From Antedon mediterranea (taxonomy: Eukaryota > Echinodermata > Crinoidea > Comatulida > Antedonidae), in assembly GCF_964355755.1 (NCBI RefSeq), contig NC_092672.1, positions 17,606,501-17,670,500 on the forward strand: a stretch of DNA of 64,000 bases. Reading direction: 5' to 3'. The notes under the pieces were generated by a model. The model searched no databases, was not told the origin of the DNA, and saw only the letters and a program-made list of their open reading frames with translations. Every line of letters begins with the position of its first letter. Within the stretch, counting starts at the first letter, position 1. The position numbers and the translations under genes are program-made. Below, piece by piece: positions 33,261 to 44,981 of the stretch.

Positions 33261-34889
33261 TTATTAAAGTTTTTAAAGGTATTTAACAATCCGTATTTTA
33301 TTGATATTGAAATTGTTGATATAGGCTAATTAATAATAATAATTAATATATAAATAAAATAAATTACAAAAAAAAACGTAATTTTATATTCAATTTATTA
33401 CTTCGAAAACTTGTTTACATCGTTCGCATGACTAAAAAATGATCATTTTTGACAATATTTTAAATTGTTTGCTTTATTGCATCTTTATCCCTAGCCTAGT
33501 AGGACCTTACTGTAGGACCAGGGGTGTCAGATGAAATCGGCCGCTCTTGAAATTGGTCGAGTTTGAAAGCAGTCGCGATAAAATCAACATCCGGTATTTT
33601 GTATGAAGCGCTGCTAGATACGCTTTTTATCATATTAGTTACAGTACGTTTGATATCGATCACGTTTTATTTTGGTCGTGCTAATTTGTATGGGACACAC
33701 GTAGATACATTTTTAATGAAAACGCTAATTATGTTTTTAGTTAATTTTGAATATAGAATTTCTAATAATACTATTGACATTTTGTTTACCTCAATCGTTT
33801 TTTTAAGTACAGTAAATATAAATATTTATCTCATTATTTATAAATAATTTGTGTTTTCATTTTATTTTACAGATGTCAATGAATTGTAATGTGTTCGTTC
33901 ATCAAAAATCGTTTTGAAAATGTTTTATTGAATTTTGTTTAAATTTTTGAAAAGATTGGCTGCCACTGTTTAAAGTTTTGAAAATGTTGAATTTAATAGT
34001 TAAACAAGTAGACGCGCCTATTGCGTATTTTTTAATCACAGTTAATTACGGAACTCATTCTATACATTGCAAGTGGATACCAGCTCAATGAGGTTTATGC
34101 AAAAAGGAAGATGATGCATGACGATGATTTTTACGTTCGATATCTGCCACTCTGACGTGAGCATGGTTTTAGGATAATAATAAAATTAAACTATATAGAT
34201 AAAAGTATGCCGTTATAAATCAATCTACCGGGTCTATACAGCTCTATACAATGATATATGTGAGAATAATAATAAGGTAATCTGCACTGATATTTAAACA
34301 TTTAGATACGAACGGCATATGGATGTGAGACACTGAGTTGTACTTAATTACTGTATTTACATTACATGATTATCATAAATGAAGAAATAAAAGATATTCA
34401 AATTAAATACTGTACTATAGGCCTAGTATCGCCGACGTATAAGATGTTCGTCTGATTTAATACGTATTCCACTTGTTTCTTGTGAATCGAACCAACCAAT
34501 ATTTCAAGGGGGGGGCAGAGGGATACGTAAATTATATACATCGTTTCACAAAAACACGTGCAGGAGGCCTATAGATGTTTCAACCGTATGGTTATTAGTG
34601 GCCATGGACAACAATCGTACGTGTTTTTTGCATGATTTGACACACTGTGCGTGTTGTTTTAAAATAAAAAATAACGTACACGATCATAGAAGGCGCATCT
34701 CCGATATAGCTTATTTGGGGGTTTATTTCAGTAACTCGCCTTTTAACAATCCGCATATAATAATCATGTTTACTAAAAACTATTTTAAACATTAGAAATA
34801 AACATGTGATTTGCCTCAACAATAATCATTATATACTTAATATTATCCTACATAACGTACGGACATAAATAAAATAGAAACTAGAATTT

Positions 34890-37800
34890 AATTCGTCACT
34901 TTGACGAATTATAGGTGATCATTTTTATCATTTTAATGAAATTAACATTTTTGAAACATGCACGTACGTTAACATACGATCGTAAAAAGTTGATGTACGC
35001 CATCCTATGACATGATGCATATACACTTATAGCGCTGAGTTGTACGTATTATGTGTCATACACAATATGTACAGTATATACTGTATATCTAAATACAGTG
35101 TAGCATAGGTGAAATTACGGGACCCACATCAAGTTCTAATTTTTGGTATGATGGAATTATCAAAATAAACTCAAAGATGACAATTTCGAAAGATAATGAA
35201 TTGAGCAAATAAATATAAGAATTGGAAGAGAATCTGGCACGTAGAAGCGCTGTGCGCGCTCTTTGAAATTTGTATAACTTTGACGAAAAAGATGAAAAAA
35301 CTACTTTTTAACTTCATCTGGCCATATGTTAACGTCACAACATCCGATAGGCTTGGTTTTTATATGAATTCATATCTACATTTCATCAGCTTTCATAATA
35401 AATTATAATCATCAAGGTAACCTTCAATTCTGAAGAGCTGTTAGATATTCAAATTTACGGCGAAGGTGAAATTACACGATCTACGTTATTCAAGATTTTA
35501 CGCGTGATGACGTCATCAAATTGAAAATAATGACAACTTATAAGAACGATAAATAATTAAGCAAGCACACACTGAAATTTGTGCAAAAATCGAGCTCAAA
35601 TAGCGGAGATGCGGTCTATTGAATGTGATAACCTACACAAAACGGAAAAAAATCCTAATTTTTAAATTCAAGTGGCCATTTGATGACGTAATACCATTTT
35701 GTACGTCTAATGTTTATATACATTTATATCTACAACTCAATGGCTTCCCGAATAAGTTAAAAAACTTAGGGGTCATCGTGCATTCTGAAGAGTTATTTTC
35801 ATTTTAAAAAAGACATATTTTTCACCATTTTCAGAACTTTTGTGAAATTAATGTGCGCATTTTGTCATTTTTAACCTGCTCGTATAGCGTTATTTTAAGT
35901 CGGAACTGACTCAAATTTGGTGAATGTACTAAGGATGGTGAGTAGAATGCGATTTGTAAAAAAAATTGCAATTTTTACGCTTTGTAAGTATCGCACGCGC
36001 AAAATATTTTTTTTGCGCAGTAATTTTTTTAAACACGCAAATGGCCTAATTCATGCTCTAAATTGATCAAAACTTAATTTTGAGCTTTTTAAATTTTTAA
36101 CGCGCGATTCCACGCGCTTGACCCTACGTGCGCGTGCGTTTTTATTTGCTAATATTTTTACCCTTGACCTGAAGTTTACGTGTAGTGAATTTCATAAATA
36201 TGTGATAATCAATTATGGACATATGATTGATAATGTGATTTCACAAAATCGCGTATACGTGACGTCACGGTTGAGTGATCATGCTGAAAAGCTTATTATG
36301 GCTAAGTTAAAATATTTGAAAGACATTGTGAAATTTTTGTGATCATTGTTATTCAACTTTTTGAGATATTTGACGAACAAAAAGTGTACAGAAAGAAGAA
36401 TAATAACTAGACATGAAACTCGTCACTTTGACGAGTTAGTTATCCGCTCGACAAACGCCACGTGCACGTCATACGTTACAATATTGCGCACAGAAAAATA
36501 TTAAGGCATTATGACCTGAACTGAAGAATATGATATGTTGTTATTTCTGAATTCTGTTATTTTGTGTCATATAGTATACACAGTACAATCTGTATACATA
36601 TCACAAACAGTGTAAAATAGGTGAAATTACGGGACCCGTATTTTATTGTAATTTTTAACATCTTGACGGTTTCAAAATGAAATGCAAAAGTAGAAATTTC
36701 AGAATGAAATTATCTCAGCAACAACATATTAACGTGTAGAAGAAATTTGAATACGTGAAATATTGATGCGCGCTCTTTTAAATGTAATGAAATATAATGC
36801 AAAAGATGAAAATACGACTTTTTTATTTAACTGGCCATATGATGACGTCACAACATTCAATTGGCACAATTTACACATGATTTTGTATCTACAATACAAT
36901 AGCTTCCTGAAAACGTTTTAATCGTGATTATCACATTTTATTCTTACGAGGTATAACAGATTAAAATTTACTGTAAAGATGAAATTAATGACCAACGTAA
37001 TTTAAATTTTTAGGCATGATGACGTTAAAAAAATTAAAAAAATTTTAATTCATGCAAAAGATAGTTGATTGACCTAGAATATATTAAAATCGGGGTGAAA
37101 ATAGACAACGAATAAGTGGAGATGCGCTCTATTAAATGTGATGAGCTATGACGAAAGAGACAAAAATCCTACATTTTATATTCGCGTGGCCATACGATGA
37201 CGTCACAATGTCCGGTTACCCATATTAATGCATGATCCGATATCTACAACTCATCAACTTCCAGAATATGTAATTAAAAAAAAGTTCTCCATGTAGTTTA
37301 GAATCTATGACTGTTTAAAAATAGGCATAATTTTGACAAATTTTTGAACTTTTTCACCAAAAACGCGTGCAAATTATGTAATTCGACGTGCTCGTATGAC
37401 GTAATTTTAAGTCGAAATTGTTTAAAAGTTGGTAACATTACTAGAAAAGGCTGAAAAAACATAAATCACGCGAAAAAAATATGTTTTTAACGCTACGTGT
37501 GCACCGCGTGCGTAAAAATTTTCGCGCGCGTGGGAATTTTTGACATGCTCAAAATGACATGAAACGCATAGAAAGTTGATTAGAAGTTGATTTTTCGCAT
37601 CCTAAAATTTTAAACGCACGTACGCGCGTAACTTTTTGTGAAACATGCTATTTTTAATCCATAGAAAGTTTGCGCTTGATATGACTTAAATTTTCACAAA
37701 GTGTCAAAACAAAATTATGTTTGGTTTTTAGTCTATGATCAATCATTGAAATTCATAAAATCGCGCGTACGTCACGTTGCGCAACTCTGACGTCATTCAA

Positions 37801-38056
37801 AAATAGGAGGTGCACAAGTTCACGTAAATGTCGATGTGTTGACAAAGTTACGATATGTTCTGTTTACACGTTTTAGAGAAACGCGACGCACAAAAATGAC
37901 AGAAAGAAAGAAGTATAATACAGAAAAAAAAAAAAAATTTGATGAAACAGGACAATTACAAGGAGTTATCCGCTACTAAGCGGATAACTAATAACAATAA
38001 CAATAAAGATTTTGTACAATAACAATAGGTGATCATTTTATTCTAAATGATCACCT
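34890..38056 (+). mobile_element. E3: asymmetric hairpin-ended element (contains E4)
   Basis: It opens with hairpin AATTCGTCACTTTGACGAATT and ATAGGTGATCATTT. It closes with AGGTGATCATTT-tattct-AAATGATCACCT at 38027-38056. E4 is inserted near 36416, dividing it into 1.5-kb and about 65-bp parts. The interior shares modules with E4, including GTGAAATTACGGGACCC and several TGACGTCA palindromes. No protein recognised. Confidence 0.82.
36417..37989 (+). mobile_element. E4: asymmetric hairpin-ended element nested in E3
   Basis: It opens AACTCGTCACTTTGACGAGTT then AGTTATCCGC. It closes AGTTATCCGCT-ac-TAAGCGGATAACT (37964-37989). The interior parallels E3 module by module (GTGAAATTACGGGACCC, CGCGCTCTTT, TGGCCATATGATGACGTCAC), so E3 and E4 are relatives with different terminal words. 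An A-run lies near 37930. Confidence 0.85.
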
Positions 38057-38460
38057 AATAAAAATAAGGTGATCGAATAGACATGGATATGATATCGCAC
38101 AGTATGCATAGTATAAAATGGATACGCTGGCTTTACGGGCTATACATTGTAACAATTATTGTTTTAAAATAAATTGTTCTCTTTTACGTAATTGTTTGCA
38201 TAATAAAAGACACAGACGTATATTCTCTATATAATATATTAATTACAGTACATATTATAAATAGAGGTAAATTATAATATGCCTACTAATATAATATTTA
38301 AACATGTTTATAAATAGCCATTTTGAAAAGACACCTTCTCCTAAAATTAATGATTGATAATAAATATTTAATAACCAAATAAAAAATATCCAAATAAATA
38401 ATCTAGTTCCTAAAAAATATCAATTAAATCTATATAAACGAAGAAAATGTATATCCCGCT
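38057..38460. other. AT-rich interior of the outer TIR element
   Basis: A further AGGTGATCG word lies just right of E3. Otherwise very AT-rich sequence, no feature recognised. Confidence 0.4.
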
Positions 38461-38774
38461 ACTGTAGCATGCATCTCGCTCCATACAAAATAGCGCGACC
38501 GATTTCAAATGCGACCGATTTTAAACGCGACCGATATCATCAAAAGTATAGCTGTAGCGGCGCGCCATACAAAATACTGGAAGTTGATTTTATCGCGACC
38601 GATTTCAAAGGCGACCGATTTCAGACGGGAATGATTTCAGACGGGACTGATTTCAGACGGGACTGATTTTATTGTAAACCGGACCAGGTTAGTACTAACC
38701 CATAGATAGTCTCTCTGAAAATAAAGTTTGGGGGGAAAAGCTTATTTTATGCTTATTCTATCCATATCAAAGCG

Positions 38775-38950
38775 GCGCTAATGCAGTTTCGTAACCACCC
38801 CTTAAAATTACTCTAAATCTTCATCCAACCTACTCACGAGTTGTCTACAACATCCTGCAATCACAAAATTGTAAAAATTCGATATTTTTTTTATTTATAA
38901 CTAATTTTTAATCAATTTACTGAGCACTCTTCAGAAATACATCGCCAGCT
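38775..38950 (+). repeat. Left member of an inverted repeat flanking Gypsy-2
   Basis: It contains CGGCGCTAATGCAGTTTCG, CACCCCTTAAAATTACTC, ACGAGTTGTCTACAACAT and GAGCACTCTTCAGAAAT. Its reverse complement, moderately diverged, is at 47685-47885, just outside the right LTR. The 38951-39369 spacer shows nothing recognisable. Confidence 0.8.
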
Positions 38951-39369
38951 AAGCTTCGCGAAAATCATCGCAAGGCCTGCCGATAAAAGTACGGAGGCCT
39001 CACAGGACATCAACTCTTGATAGAGTACACAGTTGCATTCTATAGAGGGTGTAGTTACTATATGTTTAAAGCACTGCATTTTGCATTATTTCCGACATGA
39101 ATTTCGAATTTTTAATAAAGAAATAATATACAATTATTGTATTCATCATTGTGGGTATCACCAAATATTATGTTTTTAATTTGTTTTTCATTTTTAATAG
39201 TAGAATTTCACACAGGAAAGAAGATAAATTGTATGGGACTGCTGACTTCAAGATTTAAGTACTACTGACCAATTTTCCTCTGTTTTTTACTTCATTCAGT
39301 CCTGAGCTACATTGTTATTGTTATAACACAATAAACAAGGAGCTTATGACAAATTAAGTGTTTTAGTAA

Positions 39370-39829
39370 TGTTATCACTATACTAGAATTCCGTTGCTGT
39401 GTATGTGTGTGGCTACCCGGTGAGCAATCCCTCAGTACTAGCTAGGCTAGTAGGGTTGAGCTTGACCCCTTGTGGCTCGTACCTCGTAATAGTAGCAATT
39501 ACTAATGAGGCCTAAACTATATATATAGGCCTATAACCTATTCAATCACAGTGAATACCTGTTGTTCCACCAATATTACTGTAGAACTGGCTTATATATC
39601 GCTCAGTCGAGGCTGGGAAGCTTACACAGGAAACCCTGGTGGCTATAGGCTAATGTAACACCAGGGAACGTGCGTAGGGCTGATGCTAATCCAGCATAGT
39701 CACGATTTACGTTCGTTCCATCTAATGTCATGCGTTCAAAGAGGCCGCTACGGCACCGGTCAGTAACGCACGTGACCTCGGGTCACCCTTTGGGTCGACC
39801 CATTATGATATAAGGGGATTTTCACTACA
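39370..39829 (-). repeat. 3' LTR of Gypsy-2
   Basis: 460 bp. Matches the other LTR over TAGAATTCCGTTGCTGTGTA, GGCTACCCGGTGAGCAATCC, GGGAACGTGCGTAGGGCTGA and GAGGCCGCTACGGCACCGGT. It carries about 120 bp more than the 5' LTR in the AGGCCTA-rich middle. Confidence 0.9.
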
Positions 39830-40364
39830 CTCTCCCCAATTTTATAAAGGCCGAGCCCAGTGTTCTGATGTAGTCCAGTGCCTGGTAGCAATTGAGACTG
39901 ATGATTAATTATGAGGATTTGAGGAAAAGTCCGTTCCAATTGAAAATCTGCAAAGAAACAAAGCGAAGTTAACCATCCTATACATCCTCCACAGTGGATC
40001 AGATCCATTTCAGGATAGGAATGTGGTAAACGGTCAGTTAACTACCCAGGGCTGCCAGTCGCATGGTTCGAGTTATTTCACCCTTCTTCTCAGCGAGACA
40101 AACAGTCCTCGGCTAATTACTTTGATAACAGTACTGGTCCATAGGGGACACAGCTTCGTGGATTTGTTGTGGCTGGCTAAGGTATAGCACATAGCCCTTG
40201 TCAGGTGAGGACACGGAAATCGTTATCCCTTTCCATGCATCGCTGCGTCTCCCCACAGGTAAATCTAATAAACTTATACGAAATGAGAGTCCATCATCGG
40301 ACGAGTGTAGGCCGGCTTTATTCAACCAAAAGAATTTCAAACTTGGGCTGGAAAGAATTAGCTC
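39830..40364 (-). pseudogene. Gypsy-2 tail between post-protease region and 3' LTR
   Basis: Minus-strand frames here (with GLSFRISLLDLPVGRRSDAW and KGITISVSSPDKGYVL) are not recognised as RT, RNase H or integrase. They may be the end of the polyprotein or noncoding. It ends at the purine tract. Confidence 0.4.
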
Positions 40365-41407
40365 CTAAAGTCGGTATCTCAGGCTGAACTGCCATGACCA
40401 TACAACCTTCGTCCTGTGAATATAAAAGTAATTTAATCCATTTGGGGCCCGGGTTTCTGTAATGGTCCTTAAACCTCCTGGGTCCCAAACAAAACCCTCA
40501 CTCCCTATCTCGCCACTTGTGTGTCGAATCTGAGCAACTTCCAGAGTGACAATGCGGTGCTCGGATTCCTCCAGACAATACACTGTATTCAGGCTTGAAC
40601 TTTTCCCCTGAGTGGCAAGAGAAGACAGTTCTGCATCCTTAATGGAGGCGGGATGGGCACACAATGCGCTGAGTATGTTGACCAGATGACGGGGTTCTGC
40701 CGAAACAGGCACATCATTGCTGGGTACTGAACACACGTCAGCAGCGTTAACGGCACCCCCTTCCATCGGCTTGGTCTCCGTGGCTGGGACAATGTTTCTG
40801 CCCTTCTTCAATGTGATGTACTGATTATAAGTGTTGACCACACACAGGTGCGACTTCCGCTAACCCTGGTGTGTGGTAACTGGAATTTCCAACGAAGACT
40901 TCATCGCTGGACCTATGATGTAATCCAGTAATGGTAAAGAGAAGACAGTTCTGCATCCTTAATGGAGGCGGGATGGGCACACAATGCGCTGAGTATGTTG
41001 ACCAGATGACAGGGTTCTGCCGAAACAGGCACATCATTGCTGGGTACTGAACACACGTCAGCAGCGTTAACGGCACCCCCTTCCATCGGCTTGGTCTCCG
41101 TGGCTGGGACAATGTTCCTGCCCTTCTTCAATGTGATGTACTGATTATAAGTGTTGACCACACACAGGTGCGACTTCCGCAAACCCTGGTGTGTGGTAAC
41201 TGGAATTTCCAACGAAGACTTCATCGCTGGACCTATGATGTAATCCAGTAATGGTAAATTGTTAGGTACGAGTTGACATTGGACATGCATTACTGAGTGT
41301 GGTGGTATCACTCTACGTCTGGCAACAAGGACATGGGCGATTCTCAGGGATTCGGATTCCCGATTTTTCCTCACAGACACCGTGCTTGAGCCTATTGTTA
41401 ACAGCAA
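40365..41407 (-). pseudogene. Gypsy-2 post-protease region
   Basis: Frames contain RIAHVLVARRRVIPPHSVMH, DYIIGPAMKSSLEIPVTTH, NTYNQYITLKKGRNIVPATE and HPASIKDAELSSL. The Y..LKKG..I..A.E pattern is what I expect between protease and reverse transcriptase in animal Gypsy elements (NxxxxxxLxKGxxIGxxxxV). A 320-bp exact tandem duplication shifts the frame. RT does not follow. Confidence 0.65.
40619..41258. repeat. 320-bp tandem duplication in Gypsy-2
   Basis: Units 40619-40938 and 40939-41258 start GAGAAGACAGTTCTGCATCC and end CCAGTAATGGTAAA. They differ at only a few positions. 320 is not a multiple of 3, so the duplication breaks the frame. Confidence 0.95.
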
Positions 41408-41436
41408 CTGTCCGCAGTCTATCCTGGCCTTATTTT

Positions 41437-42091
41437 TTACCAGAAAATCATTTCATCATGAATCGGTGATACATAGAAGAATTCAGTGTAGGCATCCGAT
41501 CCCAATCTAAAGTTTACAGGTCCCACCTTGTAAGCAGGCATTGATGTACCTCTACCTGCTAGAGTAAAGTTAAGCTTGGCTACAATAGGTGGTTTAGACA
41601 ATAAAAACGTGAGTATACGGTACATTATCTGAGAGTGTTGTCCGTTCCGCAGCCGTGTCCACAACAACTGTCACTTCGGTTTGATTTATGTAGACAGTGG
41701 TGTATAAGGCACGGTTGGATTGTACTCTGTTGATAATGATGGTTTTTTCAGTCTCATCTGCTTTGGTCTCTGCCTTTACGGGTTGAGTTCTGTTTGTTGC
41801 ACTCGGCTCCAACAGATCGTCGGTCGGAGTAGCGCCTACAGATGAATCTTTGCAATCTGGGAGTAGTGCCAGCGTGTTCTCTGAAAAAGTACTCATAGAA
41901 ACATTATCATTTTTGACATTATTATTAACATTATTCTTTTTATGTATTTCAGCATTTGAGTCAGAGCCCATAGAAGATGACAGGTTGAGAAGCTGGGCTA
42001 CGCTCCCAGCCTGCTCTAGTTTGACGTCTGCTTTACCTTCTGACCCAAATTGGCAAACCTGTTGACTGGGTTTCTGGCCTTCAACGCACAC
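41437..42091 (-). pseudogene. Gypsy-2 retropepsin-like protease
   Basis: A Gln/Ser-rich lead is followed by ALYTTVYINQTEVTVVVDTA and AERTTLSDNV, then after a frameshift MPAYKVGPVNFRLGSDAYTE and FFYVSPIHDEMIF. VVDTAAE is the catalytic D-T/S-G/A motif, and the second half matches the flap and C-terminal region. The DTA rather than DTG form is known in retropepsin relatives. The frame shifts once near 41600. Confidence 0.75.
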
Positions 42092-42366
42092 TCGGGGTGG
42101 GGATGTCTAACCGGTGTTGGTGTTGCCCTGGGTTGCTGTTGTAGTGTAGTTTATAGCAGAATATCAAATTTGTTTGTCAACTGGTTGATTTGGTTTGACA
42201 ACTCACTCACTAGTTGAGTGAACCTGTTATCCCGTTGAACTATTTTAGACTCGACGGCTCCATCAGTGGGATCTTGGTTTGGCTGTGAAGGTAACCGGCG
42301 ATTCTTGGGATCAGGCTTCTTCGTTAGCTTAGGAACGGTAGGTTTTTGCTGGCTCGCCGGGCGAGT

Positions 42367-42930
42367 TCAACCCTTGCTAGATTTACTTACCTTCCGAACC
42401 TCTACTTCTGCCCCACCATCGAAAGATTCCGCTCTATACCTGGATGTGGTTGGGTGTTCCAGATGTTTAGGAATGGTGGTAAACCGGACATGCGGCATCA
42501 CTTGCTTCTGTTGTCTACCCTTCGTACGAATGCAGAGTTCTCTCAGGCCAGTGTACTTCTCGTAGGCTGCCATTGCTTCAGTCAGGGTGGTATAGTTCTG
42601 GTGAAGTATATACTGCCCAGCGTCAGCGTCAAGACAACCCACACAGAATTTCACTACCGCCCTTTGGTATATCCAACCTTGCGGGAGATTGCTAAAGGCT
42701 TTTCTAGTCAGTGTGAGAACTCTGTCACCCCAATCTTCTATAGATTCTCCTTCATACTGTACAGCAGCTTCGAATTTCACTTGCAAGACCTCGGGTAACT
42801 CCTCGGCCTTAAAGTGTTCATCAAAAGCTTGTACGATGTGTCTGAAAGAGATATCTACATTCATGTCAGTTAAATTAATAAAATACTTGGCAACTATGCC
42901 GGTAATGCACCAACTGAAAGCATTGCGCAA
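42367..42930 (-). pseudogene. Gypsy-2 Gag capsid region
   Basis: 187 residues open on the minus strand, with FRHIVQAFDEHFKAEELPEV, LQVKFEAAVQYEGESIEDWG, DRVLTLTRKAF, IYQRAVVKFCVGCLDADAGQ and a Lys/Arg tail. This is the retrotransposon Gag pattern (F....LP..L...F....Q..GES..DWA.R.L.L...AF). It is cut upstream by the TTAA MITE at 42985-43577. Confidence 0.85.
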
Positions 42931-42984
42931 TCCCCTTATTGCTGAGGTCTTGCTCGTGAGCGTAATTGAGGAAGCGCTCCTTAA

Positions 42985-43577
42985 AGCTCAGGTACAGGCA
43001 TGAATTTTAAATATAATATCTGGTTAATTGTACATAAATCAAATATTTGTAACAGAAATCGAGATGAAAAAACATGAATTTCCCTTAATATGGTCAAATA
43101 CAAAATTTGGCAAAATTCTTCCATAAAAAACAGAAATACTTTTTTTCAGTAGTTAGGTAGTTAACCTAATGTAAAACATGTCTGGTGACTCCCTAGACGG
43201 TGAAAAAAGATGGTGGATATACAGTGGATAATTTTTGCTATAGCATGAAAATAAAAAGCTGAAGTTGAATAAAAATATCAGAAATGTAATATTCAAGTTA
43301 TATTACCTATATTTAGTCAACTGATAACATTTTTTACCACACCGTTTATTTTTCATAGCTTTTTAAAATGCCTCTCTATTTACAAAATGTGTGTACAAAA
43401 GAATAGAGATTTTACTGTGTAATTTGAACTATCCCCCCACTGATAAGAAAGTGCTTATTTTCAACAAGCTTGTGTAACACAAATAAAATCCCAAAAATTA
43501 TGAAACATAGGGGAAACTATAGATCGATAATTATTGGAATGTATGATCAATAGAAATTTTTTGCCCGCACCTGGCCT
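42985..43577. mobile_element. TTAA MITE family 3, intact copy
   Basis: The ends AGCTCAGGTACAGGC and GCCCGCACCTGGCCT are inverted repeats, flanked by TTAA at 42981-42984 and 43578-43581. 593 bp, noncoding. Degraded copies are at 13259-13806 and 11169-11271. It interrupts Gag of Gypsy-2. Confidence 0.93.
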
Positions 43578-43581
43578 TTAA

Positions 43582-44552
43582 AGAAAACCCAATTATCTCT
43601 GCCATTAAATACTAGACTTTTGGGAATATCCTTGGGCCTGAAATGCTTCTGCCGCCTAAGGGTTCTACATTCAGTATTCCTCAAGAATTCCCTAAAGTCA
43701 GCTACTGTAAATATGCATCATGCTCACTTTCACTATCAGAGTCATCATCCCAGGCCCAACCAACATGTCGTGTCTGCGGTTCACCTCTAGAGGCACGCTT
43801 TGTGGAGGGTTGAAATCTCTTATACCTTGATTCCCTATAATCATAACATGGTTCATAAGAGACTGGAGTCTGTTGGGTGTTATAGGAGCTATAAAAATCT
43901 TTTCTTTCCCTATCATAGATAGTGGGCCTATCTTGTGGTGCTTGGTATGTTGATGTGGCTTAGATAATAGACTGGCATACCACCGGTTTTATAATTAAAA
44001 TGCGTCCCACAACTATCCTGCCAGGTAGATGTTTCTCGAGTACACGGTTGAGGTGGTGTTACCCGGGTACCATGGTAGGAGGATATTGGAGTAGTGTCCC
44101 GACGTACAAGCGTTGTCCAGGTATCATGATACGCAATTGGACTGTTGGCGCTTGATTTAGGAACCCTCCCAGAATTGTACGATATTATCTACTGGTAAAT
44201 CAGACAGTATATCAGAGACTCTTGTATCGTAATTATGATTGTAATTCTATGTTTTAGCATGTAGAGAAGAATAGCTTGACTCTAACCCAGAATGGTCTGG
44301 TGGATAAGCAACCTCAAGTGATGTGCTGGTATCCCGAAGCTCACGGTAAATCGTTGGGTCTCCATCTCCCCCTTCCCATCTCAAGTTTGGAGTGAATTCC
44401 ATCCATTTCATAAACTTGGCTTTTCCCGAGCCTCTTATTATATTACCAATGTTATTTGGGGTGATGTTGTCATAACACTCCTTCCATTTATCAGTTTTTG
44501 GGCATGTGAGGCACCTATACCAGGCAAAAGGTTTAGGTCTAACATGTCGCAA
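43582..44552 (-). pseudogene. Gypsy-2 Gag N-terminal part
   Basis: The frame at 44552 opens MRHVRPKPFAWYRCLTCPKT, with CLTCPKTDKWKEC (a Cys cluster) and FTPNLRWEGGDGDPTIYREL. Shifted frames follow with Tyr/Arg-rich sequence and DDDSDSESEHD near 43720. It sits between the leader and the Gag capsid, so it is probably the Gag N-terminus; I do not recognise the domain. Confidence 0.55.
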
Positions 44553-44629
44553 AAATTAATAGTTTAGAAACAAATCGGGATTTTGGAGGCATGCTAAATT
44601 ATTAAATCACTACTAAATCGTATATTTGA

Positions 44630-44970
44630 TTATTATTATTCTTTATTAAAAAACAAACCAATTGGCAGCAAATCTGCTGAATTGCATGGTAAGGGACAAT
44701 ATACTGAAAGTAAAGTAAAAGTCATCATTAAACAAAATTATTGCAATTACAAAATATATGTAAATGTAAACATAAAGTATAAAAAATATAGTCTTATTGC
44801 AAGGATATAGTATACATTATTGCTTAATTAAAGTATAAAAATATAATCTTAAATTTAAGTTGCAGTATTTACATTAATTTCTTAATTAAGGTTTTCATCA
44901 GTCGACTTCAGACAATTAAAAATAATTACAATTATACATTTACAAAAACATTAAATACAAAATTAAATGA
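44630..44970 (-). repeat. LINE/SINE 3' tail, reverse orientation
   Basis: It reads on the minus strand as CAGTATATTGTCCCTTACCA, CAATTCAGCAGATTTGCTGC, then AATAAAGAATAATAATAA, a polyadenylated-type 3' tail with an ATT microsatellite. An internal repeat (AAAGTATAAAAA.TATA) occurs twice. No coding remnant attached. Confidence 0.55.
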
Positions 44971-44981
44971 GAACTAGATTT

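Larger units (their letters stand above)
33518..38690. mobile_element. TIR element with GCGACCGATTTCAAA words, hosting E3 and E4
   Basis: The left end (33518-33615) and right end (38565-38660, reversed) share GAAATCGG, GTCGCGATAAAATCAAC and GTATTTTGTATG over about 95 bp. The right end repeats CGACCGATTTCA and ACGGGA(C)TGATTTCA. Removing nested E3 leaves about 2 kb. No transposase is recognised; the ORF at 33563-33847 is probably chance. Confidence 0.65.
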
